NCBI RefSeq assembly: GCF_001949145.1
Contig: NW_019091356.1
Span: 3,277,747 to 3,339,746 of the forward strand
Reading direction: 5' to 3'
Source of the DNA: Acanthaster planci
Lineage: Eukaryota > Echinodermata > Asteroidea > Valvatida > Acanthasteridae
Length of the DNA stretch: 62,000 nt
In this document: positions 35,801-47,137 of the stretch, piece by piece
How positions within the stretch are numbered: position 1 is the first letter of the stretch
How the letters are laid out: every line of letters starts with the position of its first letter
Position numbers and translations under genes: made by a program
The notes under the pieces: model-generated
Told to the model about the DNA's origin: nothing
The model's database searches: none
The model's input: only the letters and a program-made list of their open reading frames with translations

Positions 35801-38800
35801 CATGAAAAAAAATAGGCCTACCTATAAAAACATCCGAGAGAAACCCCCCTCTTAAATATCAAAATATGTTTACTTACCACTAAGCATACACGTTTCTACC
35901 AAAAACCAGTGCAGTGCCAATTCCAATGTGTTTTATTTAAAAGTATCCATCCTGTCGTCCTTGTCTCCATAAGTTGTTTTCAGTTTGACGTCATACGCCA
36001 TTTTCTCCACTGCAAATCAGCCATTTCGGTCCCCAGTCAGTCTGTGTCTTAACGTTCCACTCTTTTTGTCATGAAAGACCTGGACTGTGGAAAAAAACAT
36101 GGACGGGAAACTGTTTGAAAGTGGGCCTATAAAGCATGCTTAGGCATGTTTTTGCTTTGTACATGCTTAGCACAGCTTTAGACCTATCAGGCCTTATACA
36201 GTTGACTGTCCAGTTCCGCAATTCAGCCAGTTTCACCAAAACGGGCTTCATACATCAGAAAGACAAATTGCTGGGGACTCAATTCATTATTCTCTGAAAT
36301 GTTTTACTTGAAGATCTTGCAGAAAAACAATATTGCTTATACAGAACCGCTGCGGTATTGTCAACGAACGTTTTTCGCCCATCACGATTCACAACAGCAG
36401 CGCTTGTGCTTTCTGCGCAATGCGTTTGTTGCTCTTTTAAACGATCATCGCGGTGTTTTTTGTGTTTTTTTTTCAAACCAAATTAAAGCTTTTGGAAATT
36501 ATCAGCTATCCCACCGTTGAAATATATGAGTTCTGTATATTTTCAAATGTGTATTTTTGGATACAAAAGAAACAACAAGATTTTTTGCCAGTTCCACAAA
36601 CGAGTTTTAGATTACAATGCGCGCATTTAGTGTGAGTGTGACGCACGTCCTTCTGTGTCCGAAAAACACGACCTAATGTACAGATGGCGTAATTTGTGGA
36701 AATGTTTGCGGAACTGGGCAAAACCGACCACCAAAATGACTGCCCAAAATTGTTCAGTATTTAATGTAGCGGGATAATTTCCGGATAATTTCTGGATGAA
36801 AACATTTCCATGAAAGTAAGTTTTGAGGTGCCAGGGGCCTTGGACAGTAGGCTGCTTGCGGAACTGGTCAATCAAAGTTGTCACCTCAACTTGTTTGACT
36901 ACCGTGTAAAAGTTCCCAAATTCCTGACACGCGCATGTGATTTCAGCATATTAAACTAGCCTTTAAATGCCTTTTCTAAGTTCACTGAGCAAAAGTTGCT
37001 CCAAGAAATTTTAAGTTCAAATGAAGGCCAACTGCAAGTCACTACAGTGGTCTCTTTATTCGCACTTAGAGTGTTTAATTCTTCAAAAACAAACTTACCG
37101 GTCCTTTCAGCCGTTTGAACGATTGGTAACTTTTTGGCAGCACTTTTGCGCATGCGTTTTCAGATAACGTGTTTGCTGCCACCAAGAGTTTTCTCAGATT
37201 GCTAGAGATTCTGTCATTGCTTGATTCAGATAATTAACCGAGATTAGCTAATATTCTACGTGTAAGTTTTCGCAGGAAGTGGTATCTGTGTTATAAGTTT
37301 AAAATGCATCGTTTGTGGATCATCATTTTGCTCGCCAATATTATGACTGGGGAAAATTTACATCTTAAGCAAAGTCGACTATTCCCCTAAATCAATCGAT
37401 TCCAAATTCCTAGTAACCGCTTTCCACAATTCTCTGTGACAGACAGCATGACGAACGATTTGGGTTGATGTAGGCACAGTAAAAAGCACCGTCTCTGGCC
37501 CCACATCCTTCACTGGCCGGGCGTTGCTTTCTACGAATTGTCAGCATCCAGTCATAGTCAGCCCCGCTGCCGTTACATTCGCACCGACTCCATTTCGCCC
37601 TTTTAACTCTCGGGAGCAAAGCAAACAACTCAGTTTCTCTGAGCAAATGTCGAAAGATCTTGGAGAGGTCGAAGCTGTCCCATTTGTCCCTCCTTTTTTC
37701 TCGAAATGTACCAGTACAGCTTTTACCCCGAGAGACGATATTTTAACACATCGCTGTCTTGATGACACGTCTGCGTCTGAAGTATCTTTTTTTTTCTATA
37801 AAGCGTGGATTGCTTAATGTTGTAGAATGCACATGTCACGTCGTGCGGGGTGTTAGTACCACAACCTAGCTCTGTTCACTGCAGGGCCATGAATGTGTCA
37901 TGTACGTTTTTAGCCGGTCCAGTTTATATAGGCTCATCATTTTAATCTTACAATGAAAGTAGCCTGCTGTTGACAGTGATCAGTCCTAACAAATTCGGAT
38001 TATTTACACATATTTGGCGTATAACCGAAAACTACTCAGCTCTCGCATAATATTTGCGTTGGAATGTTCTTTATGGATGACGTACTTATTATTGTAAATG
38101 AGCACAGCATCAGTTAAATGTGTCAATAAACGTAAGTTTTCAAATCTCAAACCGTCCCATCAGAATTTGTAAAGGTTAACACTGTTGCACTTTTCCTAAT
38201 CAAATGAAGGAACGTTACTGCATTTATCTAATGTGGTCGTGTGACGCATATCATTCAGCGAGCTAGATCTAAGGTGAAACGTAGCCATCGATCGGTATAA
38301 CGGGGGCACCGCCAAGTAATGATGACATCGGCTACCCGCACTGTGTTCGCATTTCTAGGTGCCCAGTGGTTGCTCTCATTTCCTGGATCCGGAGAAGTGG
38401 ACACTGCGACAACCCCAATAAGCCAAGGGCACCGGCCGGTACTCTGTAATCGACGGACTCTGATAACCAATACGTATGCTTTGAATCCTGGCGGAGATTA
38501 GCGACCGAGTCTTGTGTAATATATTGCCTTTTCTGATGTCAGCCAGTCACTAAAATGATTTTATTATTATTATTTTGTAATTATGGCTGTACGTAAGTTT
38601 CAAAAAATGAACATGGCTTTGCAAACCCGACGTACATCCACTATATAAGACAGATTGTATAAAAAACCCAATAAGTTTCACTAGAAACACAGGCACATAA
38701 GACAACAAACCAACAAATCTCCGAACAAATCTCCGCCTGGGTTAAAAGGTTTTATCCCTTTAGCGAGGAGGCTGATTTCGACCTTAAACTTCCATCCCTG

Positions 38801-41800
38801 CATCAAGTTAATACGGAACGTCCATCCTCCATCCCGCGAAAACTATCTGAACAATTATTCATCGACCGCGGTGTAATTTCACTCCATAGGTCGCACTGGT
38901 GTGAAAGGCTTCAGCGTGGTGAATAGTGGGATTACCGCCGCATCACCACCCTTCGCCATATGGGTGCCAATAAGGCGACAGTTATGAGGCGGCTAAGGTG
39001 CATTTCAAGACTTGATGACGGTCGAAGAAAATGGCAAGAAATTCGATATACTGATTCGGTACTTGTGCGATGCTCATCGTTCTGTGCATTTATAAAAAGT
39101 GACCCAGTCTTTGGATTTAATAAAGTCTCACCTATTTATCTATCTGTTGTTCTGATTCTCAAATTGTTCGATTCTTATCATAATTACACACAATTATTGT
39201 GCATAATTTATAAAAAGCGACCACGCAAATTAATAGATGAAAAAGGACTGCGCAGATCAGTCTCAGTGCATTTTTATTGCCAAACCGATTTGATATTTGT
39301 AACCAGGTCGTTGCCATCCTGACATTTCTTGATCGTCCTGCCGGGCTGAACTCCAAAATAGCACATCTGTCAGTACCGTGTTGCTTGTCTCCCGATAATA
39401 ACCAGCGGCTAGAGTGAACCAACGCCTTCGTGGGGTCGATAACGCCCGTTATCAACCAGACGAATAGAGCCATCTCAGCAAATGAAAAGGCTTCTACTGT
39501 TTGTTTTCTTTTCGCCTTGTTTTATCCGTGGAATTGGCGAAGAGCTGAATTCCCATGACAACCAAAGTATATGCACTAGATTTTGTGTAGCATTTGGCGA
39601 TTCGAATGACGCGAGTCGAGATCTGCTATCAAACTGCATGCATGATTCATTACAATCCATGCATGCGGATTCAGTATAAACCATCAGTATATTAAAATTA
39701 AGCTGTGCTGATGTCGAATTAAACGAAGGATCAGCAAAAAAGTACATGAATCCAGGTTCGTGGTTGAGACACGCATCCTGATCGAAATTAAAATGGGTTT
39801 TCGATGTATATGCACGTTTTTACATTGTAAAGACTGGCCTAAGCAGACTCAGTGGTCGTGCGCATTGAGATGGTTTCAACTCAATGCGAGAAAAGACAAT
39901 GAATTTCGCAATGCCGGACGCTTTCCGACTTGGGCTAAAAATTTCGCTGCAAACGCATCCTGGACGCCAAAATTTGCGTTCTCGAACCGGTCTCAAAGTG
40001 TTTATCGAACCTTTGATATGTAGCAGTACACGGCTATAGTGCACGGCTATGTAATGCATTTTACAGGTAAGCAGCGAAAAGGAGAACTAAACTTCATCAT
40101 TTAACCCGAGGCTCTGTCCTGGCGCGTCGTCATGGGAGCACTTTCGTAGCTTCGTTTCAGTGTGGACAAATACCAGTGATGCTTGAAAATTATTGGGACA
40201 GAACTTCGAGATTTGGGTCTGTCTTTTGTTGGTTTATTCTAAAGACCAAGGGCTCTTTGAGCTACAAATGTACTGCAGACTCTGCGTCATGAATGCGGTA
40301 GAGTATCACGTGCTCTGTTTGCTGAATGTACGCTGAGTTTGGCTGACCTGATTTATTTCTAGGTCTAGGCTCCGGTGTTGGTCAATCTTTTACTTAGAGC
40401 AGACCCTTGAATTAGTTGACCCCTGACGTGCTGTCGGGGTGCTTGAACAGGCATGTTATGTGTGTTCCAATAATTATTGTACAGAGTTTTTGCGTAATAA
40501 CGTTAGACGCATCACGTCTCACTGATATCCGAGATAGCGCCCCCAATACGTTTCAGCTGCGCAATGTCTGGCTTTGGCTTGACATCATGTATTTTTATTA
40601 TCTTGAGAAACTAAATGGAAGTAAGCTTTCATCAGCTTGTTTGTATCGTCCCCGACAATGCCTCAGATTCACATTGTATTTTTTGTCTTCATTGTTTTAT
40701 TCTTGATCTCTGTTTGCTGTTATCTTGGTCTTTATTAGTTTGTATATTGTCTATACATGCAGAATATCCACGGAGATCGTCAAATAAACCGAGCAAACAT
40801 CGATTCAGTCACTCGATATTGAACAGCATTTTCTGGACGTGTAATATCGTTTGAATATATCATTCAGCGCCTTGGCTGGGTTAAAGTTGGGGCAGATGTG
40901 GGCCGATAGATGTGGCGAGATGGGCCTCGCGTGGTTGATACCTCCATGCTGAGACAGGTTCTAGAAAAGAACTGCTGAAATGAAATTGCAGGGAATCATT
41001 GCAGCGCTTTTCAGTAAACAAACAGAGAGTTTGTTTGTCAGACTTGTTTTGCGAATGAGTAATGGAACGTCGTGGGCTCCAGTCCCGCCAAATTAAGCTA
41101 TAACTATGAACTTATTCACCCACGGCCCATACCTCTTCTTCTTTTCCCCTGCTTCTTTTGACAAGGAGCCACCATCGTTGCTGAAGGTTAAAAGAGGGCG
41201 GCCTACGTGGGCATAATGACGATCGCCGCTGTAGGCTCATCAAGGAGGAGACCCTTGAATAAATATTACAAGTCAACGAGACGGTAATTTTTCAAATCAG
41301 AATTGGTAATAACGACGCAATTACAGGAAAGGGGGCGACGAACGTACGATAATGGTTATTTACTTGTGTTAAATAACGATGTGCTCTACTTTTTCCATGC
41401 GTTATTTTTTGCATAAAGACATTTTTGAACTTCCACCACGTCCACCTTTAGAAAATTATAGCTCATGTGAAACGACGGCTATTTCCTGTATCAGGCTAAA
41501 ATACATCGGCATATAACTTTAATATTACTAAAGGTGATTCAGTTTGTACACGGACTAATTGTTAAACTGTTAAAAAAGGGAAATGTCACTTAATGCATAT
41601 TTCTCTCACTTTGTCGACAGTAAGCTGTAACTTTCCTCTTCTCGTGCGCTGCAATTTTTACGAGAGCAGTGGCGTAAAGCAGTTTATTGGGGGCTAGTTT
41701 TCAGCCGACCAAACCCATGTTACAAACGGCAGGGAGAAAAATGCCTCAAGAAAAACATTGTCTTTAAAATTTCAGTGTTGAAGTTGATTGGAATCTTCGC

Positions 41801-42043
41801 CTGTTAATGACACAACAATTAATGGAATGTTTGACGAATTTCCTACAAACAATTTTCAGACTGTATCTAGGAAATCTCGGGTACCCTTTTTGTCACCAGG
41901 AGTGTTCATCTCTATTGCAACATCCTGGTCCGTCCTCATAGCCGGCCATTATTGTGATTGTGCGTAAGTGTCACAAGCATTTTGTTTTGGGATAAATAAG
42001 CTTTTTTATCCCGACCTTCAATGACTGGGCCATTGTGTTGTTT

Positions 42044-42088
42044 TCTGCATGATATTATAAAAATATCATCTGCATGATATTATAAAAA
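42044..42088 (+). repeat. Two-copy 25-bp tandem repeat
   Basis: TCTGCATGATATTATAAAAA occurs at 42044-42063 and again at 42069-42088, separated by TATCA. Simple local duplication in AT-rich DNA. Confidence 0.8.
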
Positions 42089-42224
42089 CCCTATAATATA
42101 CCCACGACCTAATATTATTACAAATACCACACAAAATGCTGAAGTGTTAAGTACTTGTTAATTAAAAAGAAAACACAACGTGAGCTTTTAAGTTTTTCGT
42201 GGTGAGAGCGGGAAGATAAATACA

Positions 42225-42365
42225 AGTATTAGGTTTGCGGTAGCACCATGCGAAAATATCTCTTTTGTGAGTGTGTGTGGTTATTAAATAACGGTTCTTT
42301 CATTTTCAGAATTACGTATAATCACAAAAGGATATTTTCGCACGGTGATAGCAAACCCAGGACTT
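42225..42365. repeat. Short MITE with ~45-bp terminal inverted repeats
   Basis: The left terminus (42225-42271) contains GGTTTGCGGTAGCACCATGC and GAAAATATCTCTTTTGTGA. The right terminus (42323-42365) is the reverse complement with few changes (GGTTTGCTATCACCGTGC, GAAAATATCCTTTTGTGA). The 50-bp interior is non-coding. A non-autonomous DNA transposon is the best explanation. Confidence 0.75.
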
Positions 42366-43001
42366 AACAAAACACAACTTTTTATATAATATTTTTTAAT
42401 TGCATAGCAAACATCATGTGCTGTTTTATATCCTAGTGCTCTTTGATTTCAAAACAGAGTACGAACAAATTGATAAGTGTGTAAAAAAAACGCCATTTGA
42501 TGTAATTTGACACCTCATTATCCGCTATGCAGCTAAACTGGTTGAGGAGCTGACGACTTTTTTTCAGTTTTTACATCTGTGAACACCGGATAACAATTTA
42601 TCGATTTCAATACGAAAAAAAAATCAATGCTTTTTATCCGTATTGATCAAAGTCTCACCGGCAGTCTTCTCTTCCGACCCCCTCACTCAGCTTTTTTTCA
42701 CACCTTTACGCGCGATCGCGTCTCCCGAAGCGCAAAGAAATCCCTCATGATGACACATCAGTATGCCACCGTGCCCTGCACATCCAGACAGCACTTGGTA
42801 CAATACTGAAAAAAACACCGAGGCACCGACGAACTGCCATTGCTGGAGTTTTCTTGATGTCACAAGAGCATCGTCCTGCAATATTCCCCGGAAGAAAATA
42901 TTTCAGGGTTTTATCTCATCACCGGGCAGAGCAAGAATTAATTAAGCAACGAGAGAACATGGTGGCCGAGTGAATGTTGGGGGCTATCGGCAGATGAAAG
43001 C

Positions 43002-44689
43002 ATGGGGCGCGGAGGAAGGATGGACGAGTGGGCAGGAACTGTCGTGATCGTCGTGGGTAAGTTCTCTCCTGTATTTACTGGTATACATTGTGACAGATTG
43101 GCTATACTTTTTGTTCCGTCAACAATCAAACGTTCGTTTCTAACTTTTTGTTTACAATTACATTTCAATAATTCCACTCACTGTGTCTGAGACTGTATTT
43201 GTTTTTATTGTGTTCCATTGTTTTTAAATTTGGTTTTGTTTTCCTTTATAATTTCATTTTCCCTATTAGTAATCCCGTTACAAAGAGCATATTCCATTTT
43301 TGCTCAATTCATAAAAGATTTTTAAAAGTCCGCTACGCAATAAAATAACTTGGACGAAATCCCGATTTAATCTTACAAGAATTGTTTATCTGTGTAAATT
43401 CCACTATTAATTCCCAATCCAAAACTTGGCGCCATCAACTTACACTTGACGAAATAGGTGAAACAAATTGCTTTCGTCACTACTTAAACATTAAAATAAT
43501 GAAAGATTATTGATTTATTTTCCATGCAGGTTGTATTTTCTTCGGACTTGCCGCCGCCGCAGAGTTTAGCTGTTACGACTGTGCAGCACTGCTTAGTCCC
43601 GAATCGAGTTGCGAGACGGGGCCAGACTTCAACTCGACCACAAAATGCAAGACATATTGCTATGTAAGGGGTGTTATGTATTTTTGGATACATTCGAAAC
43701 TACCCCCCCCATGCCCAGAATTATTGGAAATGCTATCATAAATATATTTATTTTTGACATTATTTGCGACGCTGGGATGAGATTATGTGGGCCGAATCTT
43801 GCGCAACTACTTATTCTGCTCGGCCGATCAACCTCATCATTAATTCAGGCGTCATTATTATGCTAGGGCGAGCATTAGAACTATGGGAAACCCTGGGGAC
43901 GAGAGGGGCCATACTTCATCATGTATAAGCTTGCGCTTCGTATCAAGTGGCATTGCTAAGAAATCCGACGAACGTTTTATGTAGCTTATTTCTAAACATC
44001 CCTTTGAATCTGTAACCTTTGTTTCAGTCTGTTTTCGCTGATCAGATTCATGATTCGCGCACTCAAACTTGGGTAACTCACTCAACTCATTTCAGACCAG
44101 CTCAGCCCGTGGAAATCTAGCCTATAACCCCACGTCCCAATTCATACAACCCAGGACACTCCATCTAAACCCAAGGATGTCCGATTTCAACCCAAACTGT
44201 TCCACCAGGCACCATGCCCGAATCTGTTTGTTTGTTTTTTTTTTAATTTTCCCCATCCCCTCACAGGCAATTCACTGCATGCTCTGACCATACAAACTTG
44301 GGATGACAGAAATATGCCACTCCCATTTTCCCTCATAGCCCTCTTCGACTGAACTCCCCACCTCTCTTCCTAATGATCTTATATACACTTCCCTCTGTCC
44401 ACTGCATCTAACTTTTCAGACAGATGTCACGACCCAGGCAGGAGTTCGCTCGTACATGAAGCGGGGCTGCACCACAGAGTTAGAGTGCACGGAGGAGACC
44501 ACCTGCCGGGAGCTGTCCCGTACGGGACCCTGCCGCTCCTGCTGCCAGTCGAACCTGTGCAACGACGACGAGCCGGACTTGGACGCCATCAACCGGGCGG
44601 GAAAAGTGGGCGTGGTGTGGTCTTACGGGGGGCGTAGCCTGGGAGTGGTAATTGGTGTGGCGGTTGCCTTCGTTGACAAGATGTATTAA
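43002..44689 (+). CDS. Ly6/uPAR-like three-finger protein, 152 aa, three exons, secreted or GPI-anchored
   Basis: Exons 43002-43056, 43530-43663, 44420-44689; 459 nt, phases 1 and 0. Residues 7-30 (from MDEWAG to AAAAE) read as a signal peptide, so the second ATG (43020) is an equally good start. The mature part begins FSCYDC and ends its core with the Ly6 signature CC....CN ('CCQSNLCN', 104-111). Cysteines are at 33, 36, 46, 58, 62, 80, 86, 92, 101, 104, 105 and 110, which is twelve, one pair more than the usual ten. N53-S-T is a potential N-glycosylation site. A weakly hydrophobic tail (LGVVIGVAVAFV, 138-149) suggests GPI attachment but ends in charged DKMY, so anchoring is uncertain. LU-domain proteins act at the cell surface in adhesion or receptor modulation; this one's partner is unknown. 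Confidence 0.85.
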
Positions 44690-44828
44690 ATTAGTTGGAA
44701 TCATGACACGGTGCTATCACAAGAAGAGCATGGAATTTTTTTTCTACCTATCTTCCCGTTCACTCTGTATCTCCAAACAAAAAGGTTTGAACGGTTCTGT
44801 TGTTGTTGCTGAAGTGCTGTTTCTGACC

Positions 44829-44834
44829 AATAAA
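44829..44834 (+). other. Ly6 gene polyadenylation signal (AATAAA)
   Basis: Consensus hexamer 140 bp after the stop codon at 44687-44689; the first one downstream. Confidence 0.6.
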
Positions 44835-46985
44835 AATGCAGTCACAGGAACAGAGCCACGACCAGTCCGTTATAATCGATAGCTAATTGTAGATTTCGGG
44901 AATAATGTTGGCCTTCGAAGAGAAGTACGCACCAAATATTAAAATAAATAGCATTCTTCCTTTTTCATTGTACTGTCATCCATAGCGTTGGTTCCTATAG
45001 CTCTAGCCATTTGAAGAAACATAATAGCATGGATTTTAAAGGTTCTGCCAACTTTGATATGGTGTGTTTAATTCAAACCTTATAAGTTCTGACATTAGGA
45101 TATTAGTTTCGTTAACGGGGTTGTTGGTCTTTTCCGTGCTTACAAATTTCCTTTTTCTGCTCCAATGCCGAGGAGTTTTCAAAAAGAAACAGAAAACGTT
45201 TGAAGGGTAGCTGCAATCAATGTTTTTGATTACAAACCTGTAAAATGCACCTTCGTGCCTCCCTCCGTAAAACTTATTTTCAACTTTTGTTTCACTATTT
45301 CAAGGGGTATTTTAATGCCATTTTGTTTTTTATGCTAATAACTATTTCCATATTCATGAGCAACTGTGATGTCGTCTCAGGAAGAGCCTCAATGTTAGGT
45401 TTGTATACAAAACGTTCTGCTTTTTTGTAGATTTTCTTGGACAACGTTTTCTCTTCTTTGCTGATTTATTGTTTATGTGCAAAGCAATAAGAAACCATCA
45501 ATCCCTCTCTCGGAAATGTTTTTAGTTAGTAAATTCTGGGTACACAATTTGAACAGAAATAGAGCCTGAAAGTAAAAGGTCACGCAGCGAGTTGCCTGAA
45601 CCCTCGTGCGGTCCTCCTGTGGGGAATTTATGTTGGGCCGTCCTATCACGTTCGATAATTTTTGGAAGAATAATTCCTAACTGAAACCACCAAATGAAAC
45701 AATCATGTTGGAATTTTACTTTTGTCTGCCTCAAGTAATTATAGGAAAAGTCACATGGAGATAGGTAAAAAACGAATTCTCTTAACGACCTTTCACTTCC
45801 GGCAATATCATACCTAGGTGTCCATGTTCATGCACGTTTGTTTTCACTGCCCGTGCTTACGTGAAAAAAAGATTGTACAACGTTGCAAAGATTTACCTAC
45901 TTGCAGTCGATGGGTTCCACATTCCGTTGAGTTAGCATCACGCAGTTGTTGTAAGCAAAGCTTATACAAAAGATCAAAATCTTTCGTAATCGAAGTTGAA
46001 TGTTGCTTTAAGCTTATTACTTATAAATTACACGACTGTGTAAAATATTGATCTGTTTTTTATTTTGGCTTTTACTGATAGACTACCATAAAATTTCAAA
46101 CCGTAAATGTTCATCTGCGAACGAGACTGCCTCATTGCACTGTTCTTCATGTATTTTAGATTTTCGGAAGTGATAGGTCAGTTTTTGGCAGGATATTTCT
46201 CTTTTAGGTCAGGTGATTTTTCAGTTTCTATAAATTGATAGACTAGCAAATATTTTCCAAAGCCCCTTTTCCGAGTTGGATTTTTTAAGAAGTAACTGAA
46301 CGAAAAAATATTACAAATTCTAAAATCTTTACACGTTATTTTTCCTAACCAAGGGGCCCGGAAGCGCACCATCAGGGGGTCAACTTTCAGGCTCTATATA
46401 CCTATGCACTGAACCACGTCTTCCCTGGATGACTTCATAGCAACAGCGCCATCAGTTGTCTGGGAAAACATCGATAAAGTGTGCACTTTTCAATGCATTT
46501 TTAACCAAATAGGAGTGTGTAAGAATTTTCATGCATTGAAGAAAAGTACAAAGATGCAGAAAAATTGTGTCAAAGAAAAATTCATTGCAGCTACACTTTA
46601 ATGCAAACGATACATTTTTGCCTCCATGTAAACTTCAAAGGGAATGTTTTAGCAGCGTTAAATGGCCAAGAATCGGAGTATCAAATTTTCTTGAAGTACA
46701 TAAGTAACGCTCATTTGTGAATTCGTGTACAAACATTGAGTTGTGAGTTTCTTTTATGTAATGCCAAGTGCTAGTTTAATAAAGATGACACTTTGCCAAA
46801 TCTGTCCAGTGATAGCTCTTTCAGTTGCTTTTAAGTTTGAATGCAATACTATCATTCAATTCTACCACTTAAACCCCATTAGGTTGCTCATGCATGTTAA
46901 CTGTTATTTACATGATCAGAAGCATATCCCCCCCCCCTCCCCGTTCCCGCCCCCGGCCCCCTTTATTGCGCTCACCGCGCGTGCA

Positions 46986-47011
46986 GCGCTGGCGTGCGCC
47001 AGCGCCACGTG
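46986..47011. promoter_or_regulatory. GC-rich palindrome followed by a CACGTG E-box upstream of OVCA2
   Basis: GCGCTGGCG-TG-CGCCAGCGC gives two 9-bp complementary arms, and CACGTG follows at 47006-47011. It sits about 130 bp before the OVCA2 start codon, where a promoter is expected. Function is inferred from position; no experimental information. Confidence 0.35.
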
Positions 47012-47137
47012 AGCAACTGAAGAGCGCCCTCAACTGACCACATAGCCAATGTTCCGCTGCGCCGCAATCAAGGAGGGCCGTCGAGGGAATGTTTAGAGAA
47101 ACGAAATTCTTTATCTTTATTAACTAAGGATGAAGAT

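Larger units (their letters stand above)
29888..43001. other. 13-kb gene-poor stretch upstream of the GPCR and the Ly6 gene
   Basis: I find no exon chain or recognisable protein here. Supported items are a SINE-like fragment near 32.69 kb, a 19-bp direct repeat near 31.73/31.84 kb, a 25-bp tandem duplication at 42044-42088 and a MITE at 42225-42365. The GPCR promoter should lie at its left end and the Ly6 promoter at its right end, but no core promoter motif was recognised. Confidence 0.55.
44690..47137. other. Spacer between the Ly6 gene and OVCA2
   Basis: It contains the Ly6 3' UTR with a consensus AATAAA at 44829-44834. A possible inverted pair, TAGAGCCTGAAAGT at about 45562 and its complement at about 46389, could mark a degenerate transposon. 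Close to OVCA2 there is a C-rich tract (46927-46960) and a GC-rich palindrome at 46986-47005. I see no gene. Confidence 0.5.
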
